The notes under the pieces are model-generated. The model worked only from the letters and a program-made list of their open reading frames with translations, searched no databases and had not been told where the DNA came from. The position numbers were made by a program, and so were the translations under genes. From Bacteroidota bacterium (GTDB taxonomy: Bacteria; Bacteroidota; Bacteroidia; AKYH767-A; OLB10), in contig JAFDWZ010000044.1 of NCBI GenBank assembly GCA_018268195.1, forward strand, positions 1 through 42,889: a stretch of 42,889 bases of DNA, given 5' to 3'. Of this stretch, positions 15,730 through 24,527 are shown piece by piece. Positions within the stretch are counted from its first letter, which is position 1, and each line of letters opens with the position of its first letter.

Positions 15730-17037
15730 TTATATACGTTTGATTTTGGCGCCTAACTTTATTAAGCGTTCATCAATTTTTTCGTAACCGCGATCAATTT
15801 GTTCAATATTGTGTATTACACTTTTGCCTTTGGCAGAAAGTGCTGCAATGAGCAAAGCAACACCTGCACGAATATCAGGAGAAGTCATCTGAATACCTTT
15901 CAGTGAGTTTTTGCGGTTAAGACCGATGACTGTAGCCCTATGCGGGTCGCAAAGGATGATCTGTGCACCCATGTCAATGAGTTTATCCACAAAGAATAAA
16001 CGGCTTTCAAACATTTTCTGATGAATTAATACTGTTCCGTTTGCCTGAGTTGCTGTTACCAGAATTACGCTGAGTAAATCGGGAGTAAGACCGGGCCATA
16101 TTGCGTCAGCAATGGTGAGAATAGAACCATCAATGAAAGTTTCTATTTCATAATGCTTTTGTGCCGGAACATGAATATCATCTCCTTTAATGTCGAGTTT
16201 AATTCCTAATCGCTGGAAGGTTGATGGAATTACACCCAGATTTGCTATGCTGCAGTTTTTAATGGTAATGTCTGACTGTGTCATGGCAGCAAGACCAATA
16301 AAACTACCCACTTCAATCATATCAGGGAGCATGGTGTGGGTGCATCCCTTCAGTTTTGTTACACCTTTGATGGTGATAAGGTTGGAGCCTACACCTTTGA
16401 TGTCGGCACCCATGCTCAGCAACATTTTGCAAAGTTGCTGTATGTAAGGTTCACAAGCTGCATTATAGATGGTAGTTTCGCCATCGGCCATCACAGCTGC
16501 CATAATAATATTGGCAGTTCCTGTTACAGATGCTTCATCAAGGAGCATATAGCTGCCTTTAAGCTTTTTAGCTGAAACACTGAAAATTTTGGTGTTGGTG
16601 TCAAAATCAAATTTAGCTCCCAGATTTTGAAAACCAATGAAGTGAGTATCTAACCTTCTGCGACCTATTTTGTCTCCTCCGGGTTTTGGAACATAGGCAA
16701 TACCAAATCTGGATAACAACGGACCTGCAATCATGATGGAGCCGCGTAAGGAGCCTGCCTGCTTAAGAAAATCTTCGGTTTTCATGAAATCGAGATTTAC
16801 TTCATCGGCCTGAAAAGTGTAGCTGCCGTGTTTTATTTTTTCAACCTTTACTCCAAGACTCTGCAAAAGCTCAATCAGTTTATTCACATCCCTGATATCA
16901 GGAATATTATGGATTGTAACTTTCTCACTAGTCAGCAGAACGGCACATAAAATCTGTAAGGCTTCATTCTTTGCGCCTTGAGGTTCTATTTCACCATGTA
17001 ATGGTTGACCACCAATAATTTCAAAACTATCAGCCAT
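15730..17037 (-). CDS. murA: UDP-N-acetylglucosamine 1-carboxyvinyltransferase MurA with Asp at the usual Cys position
   Basis: A 435-residue enolpyruvyl transferase that makes the first committed step of peptidoglycan synthesis, adding PEP to UDP-GlcNAc. Length and the whole fold match MurA: GAKNEAL with the PEP-binding lysine at residue 23, ASVTGTANIIMAA, LPDMIEVGSF, and the C-terminal IDRGYEKIDERL. The loop cysteine that fosfomycin alkylates (C115 in E. coli, in PGGC) is aspartate here: PGGDKIGRRRLD, D122. The same replacement in other bacteria gives an active but fosfomycin-insensitive enzyme. It starts 3 bases after the DUF4290 gene, so the two are co-transcribed. Confidence 0.96.
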   Translation of the reverse strand: MADSFEIIGGQPLHGEIEPQGAKNEALQILCAVLLTSEKVTIHNIPDIRDVNKLIELLQSLGVKVEKIKHGSYTFQADEVNLDFMKTEDFLKQAGSLRGSIMIAGPLLSRFGIAYVPKPGGDKIGRRRLDTHFIGFQNLGAKFDFDTNTKIFSVSAKKLKGSYMLLDEASVTGTANIIMAAVMADGETTIYNAACEPYIQQLCKMLLSMGADIKGVGSNLITIKGVTKLKGCTHTMLPDMIEVGSFIGLAAMTQSDITIKNCSIANLGVIPSTFQRLGIKLDIKGDDIHVPAQKHYEIETFIDGSILTIADAIWPGLTPDLLSVILVTATQANGTVLIHQKMFESRLFFVDKLIDMGAQIILCDPHRATVIGLNRKNSLKGIQMTSPDIRAGVALLIAALSAKGKSVIHNIEQIDRGYEKIDERLIKLGAKIKRI

Positions 17038-17040
17038 AGT

Positions 17041-17655
17041 TTATTGAGAAGAGTGCTTTTTTTTCTTTTTCTTTTTCTTTTTTCCTCCTGTTGAGAATGC
17101 TGCCGGTTTTACTTCTGAAACATAACGCAAACGAACATCGTCTTTCAGGGTAATTTTGCCATTTGATAATTTGCGAAGATGGTCCATGATAACTTCATCA
17201 TTTACATTATCGCGATTATAATTTACATACGATTGCTTCATGAAATTAGCAATCATCAGAGCAACCTGATCTTTGGTAACACCCTCTTCCATTGCAGAAG
17301 CCTCTTCTATCATCTTTAAAACAATAGTGCCATAGTGGCGGTACTTAATGTTGTAGGTAGGGTAAGGTATTTTCTCCGGTTTGAGCATTCTTTTTTCAGG
17401 CGATGGCATTGGAAAAGGTGATTCACAATCCAGTTTATAATCCGACATGATGAATAAATGATCCCAGAGTTTTATTCGGTAATCATTATATTCTTTAATC
17501 TGGGGATTGAGCACAACCATAGCATTGACAATAGCATTGGCGGCTTTGGTTCGTTCATCACGTGTTTCTAACTGTAGAGCATGGTCAACCATGCGTTGAA
17601 TGTTGCGCCCGTATTCAGAAATAATTAAATCAGATCGCTGGGTGTTATATTCCAT
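17041..17655 (-). CDS. DUF4290 family protein
   Basis: A 204-residue cytoplasmic protein of the Bacteroidota-specific DUF4290 family, function unknown. Recognised from MEYNTQRSDLIISEYGRNIQ at the start and the KLWDHLFIMSDYKLDCESPF segment. The C-terminus is a run of nine lysines followed by HSSQ, encoded by a long polypurine stretch. The ATG at 17655 is chosen because the frame upstream runs back towards the tRNA-His gene and gives no conserved sequence. It precedes murA by 3 bases; that pairing suggests a link to cell-envelope synthesis, by inference. Confidence 0.9.
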   Translation of the reverse strand: MEYNTQRSDLIISEYGRNIQRMVDHALQLETRDERTKAANAIVNAMVVLNPQIKEYNDYRIKLWDHLFIMSDYKLDCESPFPMPSPEKRMLKPEKIPYPTYNIKYRHYGTIVLKMIEEASAMEEGVTKDQVALMIANFMKQSYVNYNRDNVNDEVIMDHLRKLSNGKITLKDDVRLRYVSEVKPAAFSTGGKKKKKKKKKHSSQ

Positions 17656-17723
17656 GTAACAATCAAGTGGTGATTCAGGAAAAAGTAAAAAGAGGTCTTT
17701 CTCCTTGTAAGAGTAAAAATAAG

Positions 17724-17798
17724 GGTGAAAGATGGGGCTCGAACCCACGACCCTCAGAACCACAATCTGATGCTCTAACCAGCTGAGCTACATTCACC
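17724..17798 (-). tRNA. tRNA-His (anticodon GUG)
   Basis: A full cloverleaf on the minus strand. The acceptor arm includes the extra 5' G(-1) paired with C73 that marks tRNA-His. The D stem is GCTC/GAGC, the anticodon stem TCAGA/TCTGA with loop TTGTGGT (anticodon GTG), and the T arm has TTCGAGC. The acceptor stem has one U-U mismatch at pair 6-67. CCA is not encoded. It lies 68 bases before the DUF4290-murA pair and probably shares a transcript with it. Confidence 0.95.
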
Positions 17799-17863
17799 AT
17801 GTTATTTTCAAAACAGTAAGGGTTACTTCCTTTACTCAAAAATGATGTTTTGAAAACGAGGAG

Positions 17864-17893
17864 CAAAAGTAAAGGAAAAAATGAATTCACAAA
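17864..17893 (-). promoter_or_regulatory. Promoter of tRNA-His (and possibly DUF4290-murA)
   Basis: On the minus strand TTTG (17893-17890), 18 bases, then TActTTTG (17871-17864): a full Bacteroidota promoter about 65 bases ahead of the mature tRNA. Confidence 0.6.
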
Positions 17894-17980
17894 ATAGCAA
17901 AATAATTATTTGAGATGAATGAAGATTGTATCTAACCTGTCATAAAATCTGTGCGGTGTTGAAAACGACAAATGTTCAAT

Positions 17981-18009
17981 TTTGATTTTTTAAAAAATAA
18001 TTACCTTTG
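17981..18009 (+). promoter_or_regulatory. Promoter of the first Asp-box T9SS gene
   Basis: TTTG at 17981-17984, 17 bases, TAccTTTG at 18002-18009. Both elements match the Bacteroidota consensus; 31 bases to the ATG at 18041. Confidence 0.7.
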
Positions 18010-18040
18010 TCAACATAATAAATAATTAAATTAAAAGAAA

Positions 18041-19978
18041 ATGAAAAAAAGTTTACTAGTCACATTGGCTTTAGGTGCATCTATTTTGACCAATGCACAG
18101 GAAGTAAGGCGGCCGGCAGTAAAACTGCAAGCAGTTAACAACAATGCCAAGCTCACCGGAGTTCATCAAAGCCCACATTTAAGAGCAGGAGCCAACACCA
18201 CATTTGCTGCAGGTTGTGAAAATACATTAGGAAGTTCAGCTAATAGTTTTACTTCAATAAATGGAGTGCGATCCAACCTGATTTACAATCCGGCATTAAA
18301 TACCATTGCTTTTATCCATCGCGGTAATCCGTCCGGAGGTGTAGGAACAAGTTCAGGTGATTATTTTTGGGATATCTCAACTGATGGTGGATCTACTTGG
18401 AACATCAATCAGGGCCCTGCTTATTCAGTGTCAGGATCACCGGGTAATTTAGGCCGTTATCCAATGGGAGTTATTTATAACCCAAGTGGTAACACTGACC
18501 CAGCGAATGCATGGGTTGCAGGTTTTGGAACAGCAACTGATGGTGCAGGATGGTTAAGTCAGCCACACTGTACATCTAAATTAAATGGCTCAAATGCCAA
18601 TCAGGAAGTAGAAAGTTTTGTTAATGGTGGATTTATGGGTGATATCCCAAGTAGTATGACATCTGATCAGGTTGGTAATGCTTACGTTGCCGATTTTCAG
18701 GATGATGCTGTAAACTCTCAGGCTTATGGAAACACTAATCTTTGGGTAACTAAAGGAGTATGGAATAGCGGTGCCAATAAATATGATTATACAAATATTG
18801 CTGTTCCGTTTGTAGCTGACTTAGATCCTAATGATGGAACACCATTGTTTCAAAACGAAGTTAAAACTGCATGGTCTGATGATGGACTTACAGGATGGGT
18901 GTTTACCATTTCACACGTAAATGATCCTAACTTTACTTCAAGTCAAAATGCATATCTGCCATGTTTTATTAAAACTACTGATGGTGGTATAACATGGAGT
19001 GCTCCAACAATGGTAAGCTTTAATAATTTAGACGCTGTATTAGGAGCTCCTCAGGCAGGATATAATTGGACTATGTTGTTTGAATTTGGCCTTAGCCTTG
19101 ATAATGCCGGCAATCCACATGTTGTAGGTGCGGTTTATATGCTAGATCCTGTTGCCGGTACTTATTTAGCAGGAGCCGGAGCATTCGGACTTTGCGATAT
19201 TTATACCACTGATGGTGGATCTACCTGGTATGGTAAATTTTTAGCAACTACTCAAACTTATCAAGGTGTATGGGATGATAATTCAGGAGCTACTGTAGCC
19301 GAAAGAAACCGTACAGCAGTTACTAAAAATGCTGCAGGAGATAAATTATTTTATGTGTTTTTCGACACAGATACTATTGTAAATCCCGGTTCTACGAATG
19401 TATTGCCTGATGCTTGGTGTATTGGATATGACCTCACAACAGGAATGCAAACCCCTTTAATGAATATGACAGCAGGTTCTTTAGCTGAAGCATCTTGTAT
19501 TGTAGGTAATGTTGCTGATAAAGCAATAACAAATGGAACAACAACGTCTATTCCTATCACCTATCAGGAATTATCAAATGGAACATCTGGCGTGCCAAGT
19601 TTTGGAACACCGGCTACTCACCATTATGTTTGCGGACAGGTTGATGATGCTGCATTCACAGAGGCTATTGATCCATTAAATGTAACATTGCTTACCACTG
19701 TCACAGGTATTAATAATAAGAACAATGCTGTTGTAGGAGCGGCTTACCCAAACCCTACATCTGATGTAATTAATATCCCTGTTAACTTTGTAACTTCAAG
19801 CAATGTTTTCGTTACAGTTTCTAACATAGTTGGACAAAATGTTGCCAACTTTAATTTTGGTCAATTATCCGGATTACAAACATTAAAGCTTGACGTTTCT
19901 TCTATCGCAGCAGGTACCTATCTTTATACCATCAATACCAATGATGCGAAGATTACCAGAATGTTTGTTGTGAAGTAA
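18041..19978 (+). CDS. Secreted Asp-box (BNR/sialidase-fold) protein with T9SS type A sorting domain, copy 1
   Basis: A 645-residue secreted protein. Signal peptide to about residue 19 (MKKSLLVTLALGASILTNAQ). The body (about 50-560) looks like a beta-propeller with three Asp boxes SxDxGxTW: residues 113-120 (STDGGSTW), 312-319 and 389-396. Asp boxes occur in sialidases, but the arginine triad and other sialidase catalytic residues were not identified, so an enzyme activity is not claimed. The C-terminal 80 residues are a T9SS type A sorting domain (AAYPNPTSD, SSIAAGTYLYTI, final MFVVK). It has its own promoter and terminator and is a close paralogue of the next gene. Probably an abundant surface or secreted protein. 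Confidence 0.88.
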   Translation: MKKSLLVTLALGASILTNAQEVRRPAVKLQAVNNNAKLTGVHQSPHLRAGANTTFAAGCENTLGSSANSFTSINGVRSNLIYNPALNTIAFIHRGNPSGGVGTSSGDYFWDISTDGGSTWNINQGPAYSVSGSPGNLGRYPMGVIYNPSGNTDPANAWVAGFGTATDGAGWLSQPHCTSKLNGSNANQEVESFVNGGFMGDIPSSMTSDQVGNAYVADFQDDAVNSQAYGNTNLWVTKGVWNSGANKYDYTNIAVPFVADLDPNDGTPLFQNEVKTAWSDDGLTGWVFTISHVNDPNFTSSQNAYLPCFIKTTDGGITWSAPTMVSFNNLDAVLGAPQAGYNWTMLFEFGLSLDNAGNPHVVGAVYMLDPVAGTYLAGAGAFGLCDIYTTDGGSTWYGKFLATTQTYQGVWDDNSGATVAERNRTAVTKNAAGDKLFYVFFDTDTIVNPGSTNVLPDAWCIGYDLTTGMQTPLMNMTAGSLAEASCIVGNVADKAITNGTTTSIPITYQELSNGTSGVPSFGTPATHHYVCGQVDDAAFTEAIDPLNVTLLTTVTGINNKNNAVVGAAYPNPTSDVINIPVNFVTSSNVFVTVSNIVGQNVANFNFGQLSGLQTLKLDVSSIAAGTYLYTINTNDAKITRMFVVK

Positions 19979-19996
19979 TTTTAAACTTACTATTTC

Positions 19997-20034
19997 AAAA
20001 CAGGTTGTCTGAACCAGGCAACCTGTTTTTTTTT
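19997..20034 (+). terminator. Intrinsic terminator after Asp-box gene copy 1
   Basis: AAAACAGGTTG and CAACCTGTTTT enclose an 11-base loop and are followed by a long T-run, 18 bases after the stop codon. It separates the two paralogues into independent transcripts. Confidence 0.9.
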
Positions 20035-20087
20035 CTAAAGATTTCAGAAAGACATTTTTAAAATAGCATGAACTTTTAATCATAATA

Positions 20088-20117
20088 TTTGGAATTAGTT
20101 TAGATTTTTTAACTTTG
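20088..20117 (+). promoter_or_regulatory. Promoter of the second Asp-box T9SS gene
   Basis: TTTG at 20088-20091, 18 bases, TAacTTTG at 20110-20117. It overlaps the upstream in-frame TTG at 20115 and so supports the ATG at 20154 as start. Confidence 0.7.
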
Positions 20118-20153
20118 CCAGCAAATCATGTATCAATTATAAATATTCGAAAA

Positions 20154-22106
20154 ATGAAAAGAAATTTACTAATCATGTTGGCATTAGGTACTGCTATTGC
20201 AGCTAATGCACAAGACGGAATGCCTGCAGCAATTAAATTACAGGCGATTCCAAGTGGCGCAAAAATCACGAAGGTGACTTCGCCAACACCAATGAGAGCC
20301 GGAGCAAATACTACGTTTACCGCAGGTTGCGAAGCTACATTAGGAAGCTCAGCAAATAGTTTTACGGCTATTAACGGACCACGTGCTAACCTGTTTTATA
20401 GTCCGGCAATTAATACTATTGCATTTATCCATCGTGGGAATCCTTCCTCAGGAGTAGGAACAAGTTCTGGTCAGTATTTTTGGGATGTATCAACAGATGG
20501 TGGTAGCACTTGGAATATAAATCAGGGTCCATCTTACACCCCTGCTAATGGTAATAATGGTCGTTATCCAATGGGTGTAGTTTATAATCCAAGCGGTAAC
20601 ACTGACCCTGCTAATGCATGGGTTGCAGGCTTTGGTGCATGTACAGGAGGTTCAGGCTGGTTAAGCCAGGCTCATTGTACATCTAAATTAGATGGTAGCA
20701 ATGCCAATCAGGAAATAGAAGACTTCGTTGCAAACGGATTCATGGGTTACATCCCAAGTTCTATGGAAGCTGATCAGGTTGGAAATGTTTACGTTGCCGA
20801 TTTTCAGACTGACGTAGTGGGCGGACCCGGTTTTGGAAATGCCAATCTTACCCTTACAAAAGGAACCTGGAATGGTGGAGCAAACAAGTATGATTATACA
20901 CATACTTACTTGCCATTTGCAGCTGACATCGATCCTACAGATGGTAAAGCAATTTTCCGTAATGATGTTCAATCTTATTGGTCAGCGGACGGAATGATTG
21001 GATATGTAGTAACATTATCACATATTAATGATCCATCATTTACCAGCAGCCAAAATGGTTATTTCCCATGTATTATTAAAACTACTGACGGTGGTGCTAC
21101 TTGGGGAAATCCTTATATGGTAAGTTTTAACAACCTTGATGCTGTATTTGGGGCACCACAGGCAGGCTATGCATGGTCTTTTGTTTATGATGTTGACATG
21201 ACATTAGACAGCCAAAATAATTTACATATTGTAGGTGCCATCCACCAGCTGGATGCGGTGGCCGGCCAGTATCTTATTGGTCCAGGCTCATTCGGAATAG
21301 CAGATGTTTATACCACTGATGGTGGAACTACCTGGTTTGCTAAATTTTTAACAACAACACAAACTTATATGGGAGTGTTTGATGATAATGCAGGAGGAAC
21401 CGTTGGAGAAAGATTGCGTACATCTGTAACTAAAAATGTTGCAGGTAACAAACTGTTCTATGTGTATTTCGATACCGATACCATTACCAATCCTTATGAT
21501 CCAACAGTAGGTGCTGCTAATTCTAATTTACTTCCTGATGCGTGGTGTATTGGTTATGATATGACCACCGGAATGCAAACTCCATTGATGAATCTTACTG
21601 CAGGATCATTAGCTGAAAGTGCTTGTTTGATTGCGAATGTAGCTAATGAGGCTGTGACCAATGGTTCTACCACAAATATTCCTATTACTTATCAGGAACT
21701 TTCAAATGGTACTGCCGGTACTCCAAGTGTTGGAACTCCTTGTATTCACAATTATGTTTGCGGACAGGTTGACGATGCTGCATTTACTGAAGCTATTGAC
21801 CCTACTTTAGAAGTGCAGTTAACAACAGTTACAGCTGTTAAAAATATTGACAAAGCAGTTATTGGTGTTGCTTATCCAAACCCAACAAACGACATGTTAA
21901 ACATTCCTGTAAACTTTATCAGTTCTTCAAATGTAAGTGTTGATGTAACTAATATCGTTGGTCAAACTGTTGCAACTTTCAATTATGGTAAACTTTCAGG
22001 ATATCAAACACTGAAACTTGATGTATCAAGCTTATCAAGTGGTACCTATCTGTACACTATTAATACTGACGGTAACAGAGTTACAAGACTGTTTGTAGTG
22101 AAATAA
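20154..22106 (+). CDS. Secreted Asp-box (BNR/sialidase-fold) protein with T9SS type A sorting domain, copy 2
   Basis: A 650-residue paralogue of the preceding gene, alike along its whole length. Signal peptide MKRNLLIMLALGTAIAANAQ, the same GCE-TLGSSANSFT opening of the body, three Asp boxes (STDGGSTW, TTDGGATW, TTDGGTTW), the same HNYVCGQVDDAAFTEAIDP segment before the tail, and a T9SS type A domain ending LFVVK. The copies differ by substitutions and a short insertion near residues 450-460 (VGAANSN region). A tandem duplication followed by divergence explains the pair. Function unknown; it may bind glycan or another surface ligand. Confidence 0.88.
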   Translation: MKRNLLIMLALGTAIAANAQDGMPAAIKLQAIPSGAKITKVTSPTPMRAGANTTFTAGCEATLGSSANSFTAINGPRANLFYSPAINTIAFIHRGNPSSGVGTSSGQYFWDVSTDGGSTWNINQGPSYTPANGNNGRYPMGVVYNPSGNTDPANAWVAGFGACTGGSGWLSQAHCTSKLDGSNANQEIEDFVANGFMGYIPSSMEADQVGNVYVADFQTDVVGGPGFGNANLTLTKGTWNGGANKYDYTHTYLPFAADIDPTDGKAIFRNDVQSYWSADGMIGYVVTLSHINDPSFTSSQNGYFPCIIKTTDGGATWGNPYMVSFNNLDAVFGAPQAGYAWSFVYDVDMTLDSQNNLHIVGAIHQLDAVAGQYLIGPGSFGIADVYTTDGGTTWFAKFLTTTQTYMGVFDDNAGGTVGERLRTSVTKNVAGNKLFYVYFDTDTITNPYDPTVGAANSNLLPDAWCIGYDMTTGMQTPLMNLTAGSLAESACLIANVANEAVTNGSTTNIPITYQELSNGTAGTPSVGTPCIHNYVCGQVDDAAFTEAIDPTLEVQLTTVTAVKNIDKAVIGVAYPNPTNDMLNIPVNFISSSNVSVDVTNIVGQTVATFNYGKLSGYQTLKLDVSSLSSGTYLYTINTDGNRVTRLFVVK

Positions 22107-22128
22107 TCTTTTCAGTAGTTATTATTGA

Positions 22129-22168
22129 AAAACAAAAAAGGCTGCCCAAAGGCAGCCTTTTTTGTTTT
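22129..22168. terminator. Bidirectional intrinsic terminator
   Basis: AAAACAAAAAAGGCTGCC, a CAAA loop, and the exact inverse GGCAGCCTTTTTTGTTTT. It lies between the convergent copy-2 gene (stop 22106) and bshB1 (stop 22181). The A and T flanks suit termination in both directions. Confidence 0.93.
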
Positions 22169-22180
22169 ATTAATGAGGTA

Positions 22181-22897
22181 TTAAATTAAAGCGGTGAGCG
22201 TGTTTATTCCTGTTATCCTGCTGAATAAAAAACCTTCGGCATATTGCACTCCTATCAAACGACCCCATTCAGCCTGTCGGGTTTTTAGTGAGTCCAGAAA
22301 CTCAGGTTTGGAAATATAGGTGTCCGGTTCGCCTGATTCCGGATTGTGAAACTGTGATTTATAAGCCAGAATAGATTGCATTCGTACTTCAAAAAAATCA
22401 GAAATATCAACTACAATATCAGGCTTAAAATACCTGTCCTGAATATAATGCAAAACCTGACGGGGTCGCCATGGCTCTTGTTTTAGACCTTCATAAGTGG
22501 TTTCTATTTTTCTTAAACCTGACAGAAAACAAGAATCATTTACCAGTTGATGACCTCTGCCATGATCGGGATGCCTGTCAGAAGGAGCGTTTGTAATTAC
22601 AATCTCGGGCTGTAACATCCTTATCATTTCGATAACTCTCAAACGATGATATTCATCATTAAGGAAAAAACCATCTTTTAGCCCAAGATTTTTCCTGAAA
22701 CTCAACCCCATCACTTTAGCAGCGTCAGCCGATTCCTGATCTCTGAGTTCGGCAGAACCACGGGTGCCCAATTCGCCACGTGTAAGGTCCACAACGCCTG
22801 TTTTAAGGCCGGCTGCCTGATGTTTTGCCAGGGTTCCCGAACAAGCCAGCTCAACATCGTCAGGATGAGCTCCAAAGGCCAAAATGTCTAATTTCAT
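22181..22897 (-). CDS. bshB1: Bacillithiol biosynthesis deacetylase BshB1 (PIG-L family)
   Basis: A 238-residue zinc-dependent N-acetylglucosaminyl malate deacetylase of the PIG-L/LmbE family, the second step of bacillithiol synthesis. It shows the AHPDD motif (H11, D13, D14) and HPDH (H109 to H112) for zinc and catalysis. TRGELGTRGS and FRKNLGLKDGFF are typical of the BshB1 subgroup, which argues for this rather than a generic PIG-L enzyme. Cytoplasmic. It has its own -7 element and shares a terminator with the convergent gene. BshA and BshC are not in the window. Confidence 0.9.
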   Translation of the reverse strand: MKLDILAFGAHPDDVELACSGTLAKHQAAGLKTGVVDLTRGELGTRGSAELRDQESADAAKVMGLSFRKNLGLKDGFFLNDEYHRLRVIEMIRMLQPEIVITNAPSDRHPDHGRGHQLVNDSCFLSGLRKIETTYEGLKQEPWRPRQVLHYIQDRYFKPDIVVDISDFFEVRMQSILAYKSQFHNPESGEPDTYISKPEFLDSLKTRQAEWGRLIGVQYAEGFLFSRITGINTLTALI

Positions 22898-22911
22898 ATT
22901 AAAAATTTGGT

Positions 22912-22919
22912 CAAAATTA
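22912..22919 (-). promoter_or_regulatory. -7 element for bshB1
   Basis: Reads TAatTTTG on the minus strand, an exact match, 14 bases before the bshB1 ATG, so a very short leader. Confidence 0.5.
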
Positions 22920-22957
22920 AGTTAAAATAGCTGTGGAATAACTTTTAAGAACTTATG

Positions 22958-22987
22958 TTGCTTTTTAGCGATTCTTTTCTACTTTTG
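22958..22987 (+). promoter_or_regulatory. Promoter of the ATP synthase operon
   Basis: TTG at 22958-22960, 19 bases, TActTTTG at 22980-22987. The reading frame of atpB is open back to an ATG at 22955, but that ATG lies upstream of the -33 element, so translation starts at 23024 or 23030. Confidence 0.7.
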
Positions 22988-23023
22988 CAGCCGTTAAAAA
23001 AAGGACTTATTGCCTTAGATAAA

Positions 23024-24163
23024 ATGCGAATGAATAAGTTAAAAATACTGCTCCTGTTATTTTTTGTTTTCATTGGAGTGCCTACCTTGTTGAATGCACA
23101 AGATACTATTGTGGAAAATCATTCAGAGGCAGAAGCAAGCCTTGATAAATTCAACCCCGGAAAAATGATTGTAGAACATATTTCGGATGAGCATGGATGG
23201 CATCTATGGGGTCATACTGAGATACCGCTTCCAATTATTGTGTATTCTAAAGAAAGAGGCTTGGCTGTTTTTTCTTCTTCTAATTTTGAACACGGACATA
23301 AAACCTATAATGGTTACATGTTGGACGAAAACAAAATTGTAGCAGTAAATGAAATTGAACCTACAGATGCACATCAAGCAACCGTTAATGAAGAGCTCAC
23401 AAAAGGACTCTATGATATTTCAATTACCAAAAATGTGGTGTCGTTAATGGTAAGTATTATCCTTCTGCTTGTAATTTTCGGCAGTGTAGCTAAAGCATAC
23501 AGGACCCGACCCAATCAGTCGCCAAAAGGATTACAATCGTTAATGGAGCCATTAATCATTTTTGTGCGTGATGATGTTGCCAAGTCATCAATTGGTCCTA
23601 AATATGAAAAATACATGCCCTATATACTTACAGTGTTTTTCTTTATCTGGCTGAATAATTTACTTGGTCTCATTCCTGTTTTCCCGGGAGGAGCTAACCT
23701 GACTGGAAATATCGCAATCACAATGTCCCTGGCTGTAATGACCTTACTCATTACCATTTTCAGTGCCAACAAACATTATTGGCATCACGTATTCGCAATA
23801 CCTGGAGTGCCTGTTTGGGTATTAATCATTCTTACGCCTATTGAAATATTAGGAGTGTTTCTTCGTCCATTCGTACTTATGATCCGACTTTTTGCCAACA
23901 TCATGGCCGGTCACATTATTGCATTGTCATTTGTTGCACTCATATTCATATTTGGCGAAATGCATGCAGCAGTGGGGGCAGGTATAGGCATTGTGTCATT
24001 AGTGTTCATGGTGTTTATGGGATTGCTTGAGCTATTGGTAGGATTTCTGCAGGCTTATGTGTTTGCATTGCTTTCAGCTATTTATATAGGTGCAGCCGTA
24101 GAGGAGCATGATCACGATACAGAAGGTTATGATGCTCATGTAGAAGAAGCATTAATTGTATAA
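23024..24163 (+). CDS. atpB: F-type ATP synthase subunit a, with signal-peptide-like N-terminal extension
   Basis: A 379-residue F0 subunit a (proton half-channels against the c-ring). The C-terminal 240 residues carry the membrane helices and the conserved FVLMIRLFANIMAGH stretch with the essential arginine. The first 20 residues form a signal-peptide-like segment (ILLLLFFVFIGVPTLLNAQ), followed by a soluble region of about 110 residues with HGWHLWGH, then a helix at VSLMVSIILLLVIFGS. This long extracytoplasmic N-terminus is a Bacteroidota trait. The C-terminus is acidic and histidine-containing (EEHDHDTEGYDAH). ATG 23024 is used; ATG 23030 is equally possible. First gene of the atp operon. 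Confidence 0.95.
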   Translation: MRMNKLKILLLLFFVFIGVPTLLNAQDTIVENHSEAEASLDKFNPGKMIVEHISDEHGWHLWGHTEIPLPIIVYSKERGLAVFSSSNFEHGHKTYNGYMLDENKIVAVNEIEPTDAHQATVNEELTKGLYDISITKNVVSLMVSIILLLVIFGSVAKAYRTRPNQSPKGLQSLMEPLIIFVRDDVAKSSIGPKYEKYMPYILTVFFFIWLNNLLGLIPVFPGGANLTGNIAITMSLAVMTLLITIFSANKHYWHHVFAIPGVPVWVLIILTPIEILGVFLRPFVLMIRLFANIMAGHIIALSFVALIFIFGEMHAAVGAGIGIVSLVFMVFMGLLELLVGFLQAYVFALLSAIYIGAAVEEHDHDTEGYDAHVEEALIV

Positions 24164-24168
24164 TTTGA

Positions 24169-24447
<279 letters not shown>

Positions 24448-24461
24448 TCCGAAACTTAATT

Positions 24462-24496
24462 TCCGGTACGGACAACGATTGGTTGTCCGTACCGGA
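24462..24496 (+). promoter_or_regulatory. Strong intercistronic hairpin between atpE and atpF
   Basis: A perfect 15-bp stem (TCCGGTACGGACAAC and its inverse) with a 5-base loop GATTG. It is followed by TTAAAAAAC rather than a U-run, so it is not a standard terminator. In this position it may stabilise the atpE 3' end or act as a processing site that raises c-subunit yield over the other subunits. The role is inference. Confidence 0.7.
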
Positions 24497-24527
24497 TTAA
24501 AAAACGAAATAAAAAAATAATAGATAT

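Noticed and set aside
17675..17890. Minus-strand ORF overlapping the tRNA-His gene
   Set aside because: The DNA is a complete tRNA gene with its promoter; the ORF is incidental.
18041..22106. The Asp-box proteins considered as sialidases
   Set aside because: Asp boxes alone do not prove activity; the catalytic Arg triad and nucleophile Tyr/Glu were not identified.
24462..24496. Hairpin after atpE considered as an intrinsic terminator
   Set aside because: No U-run follows, and essential atp genes continue downstream; kept as an intercistronic RNA element.
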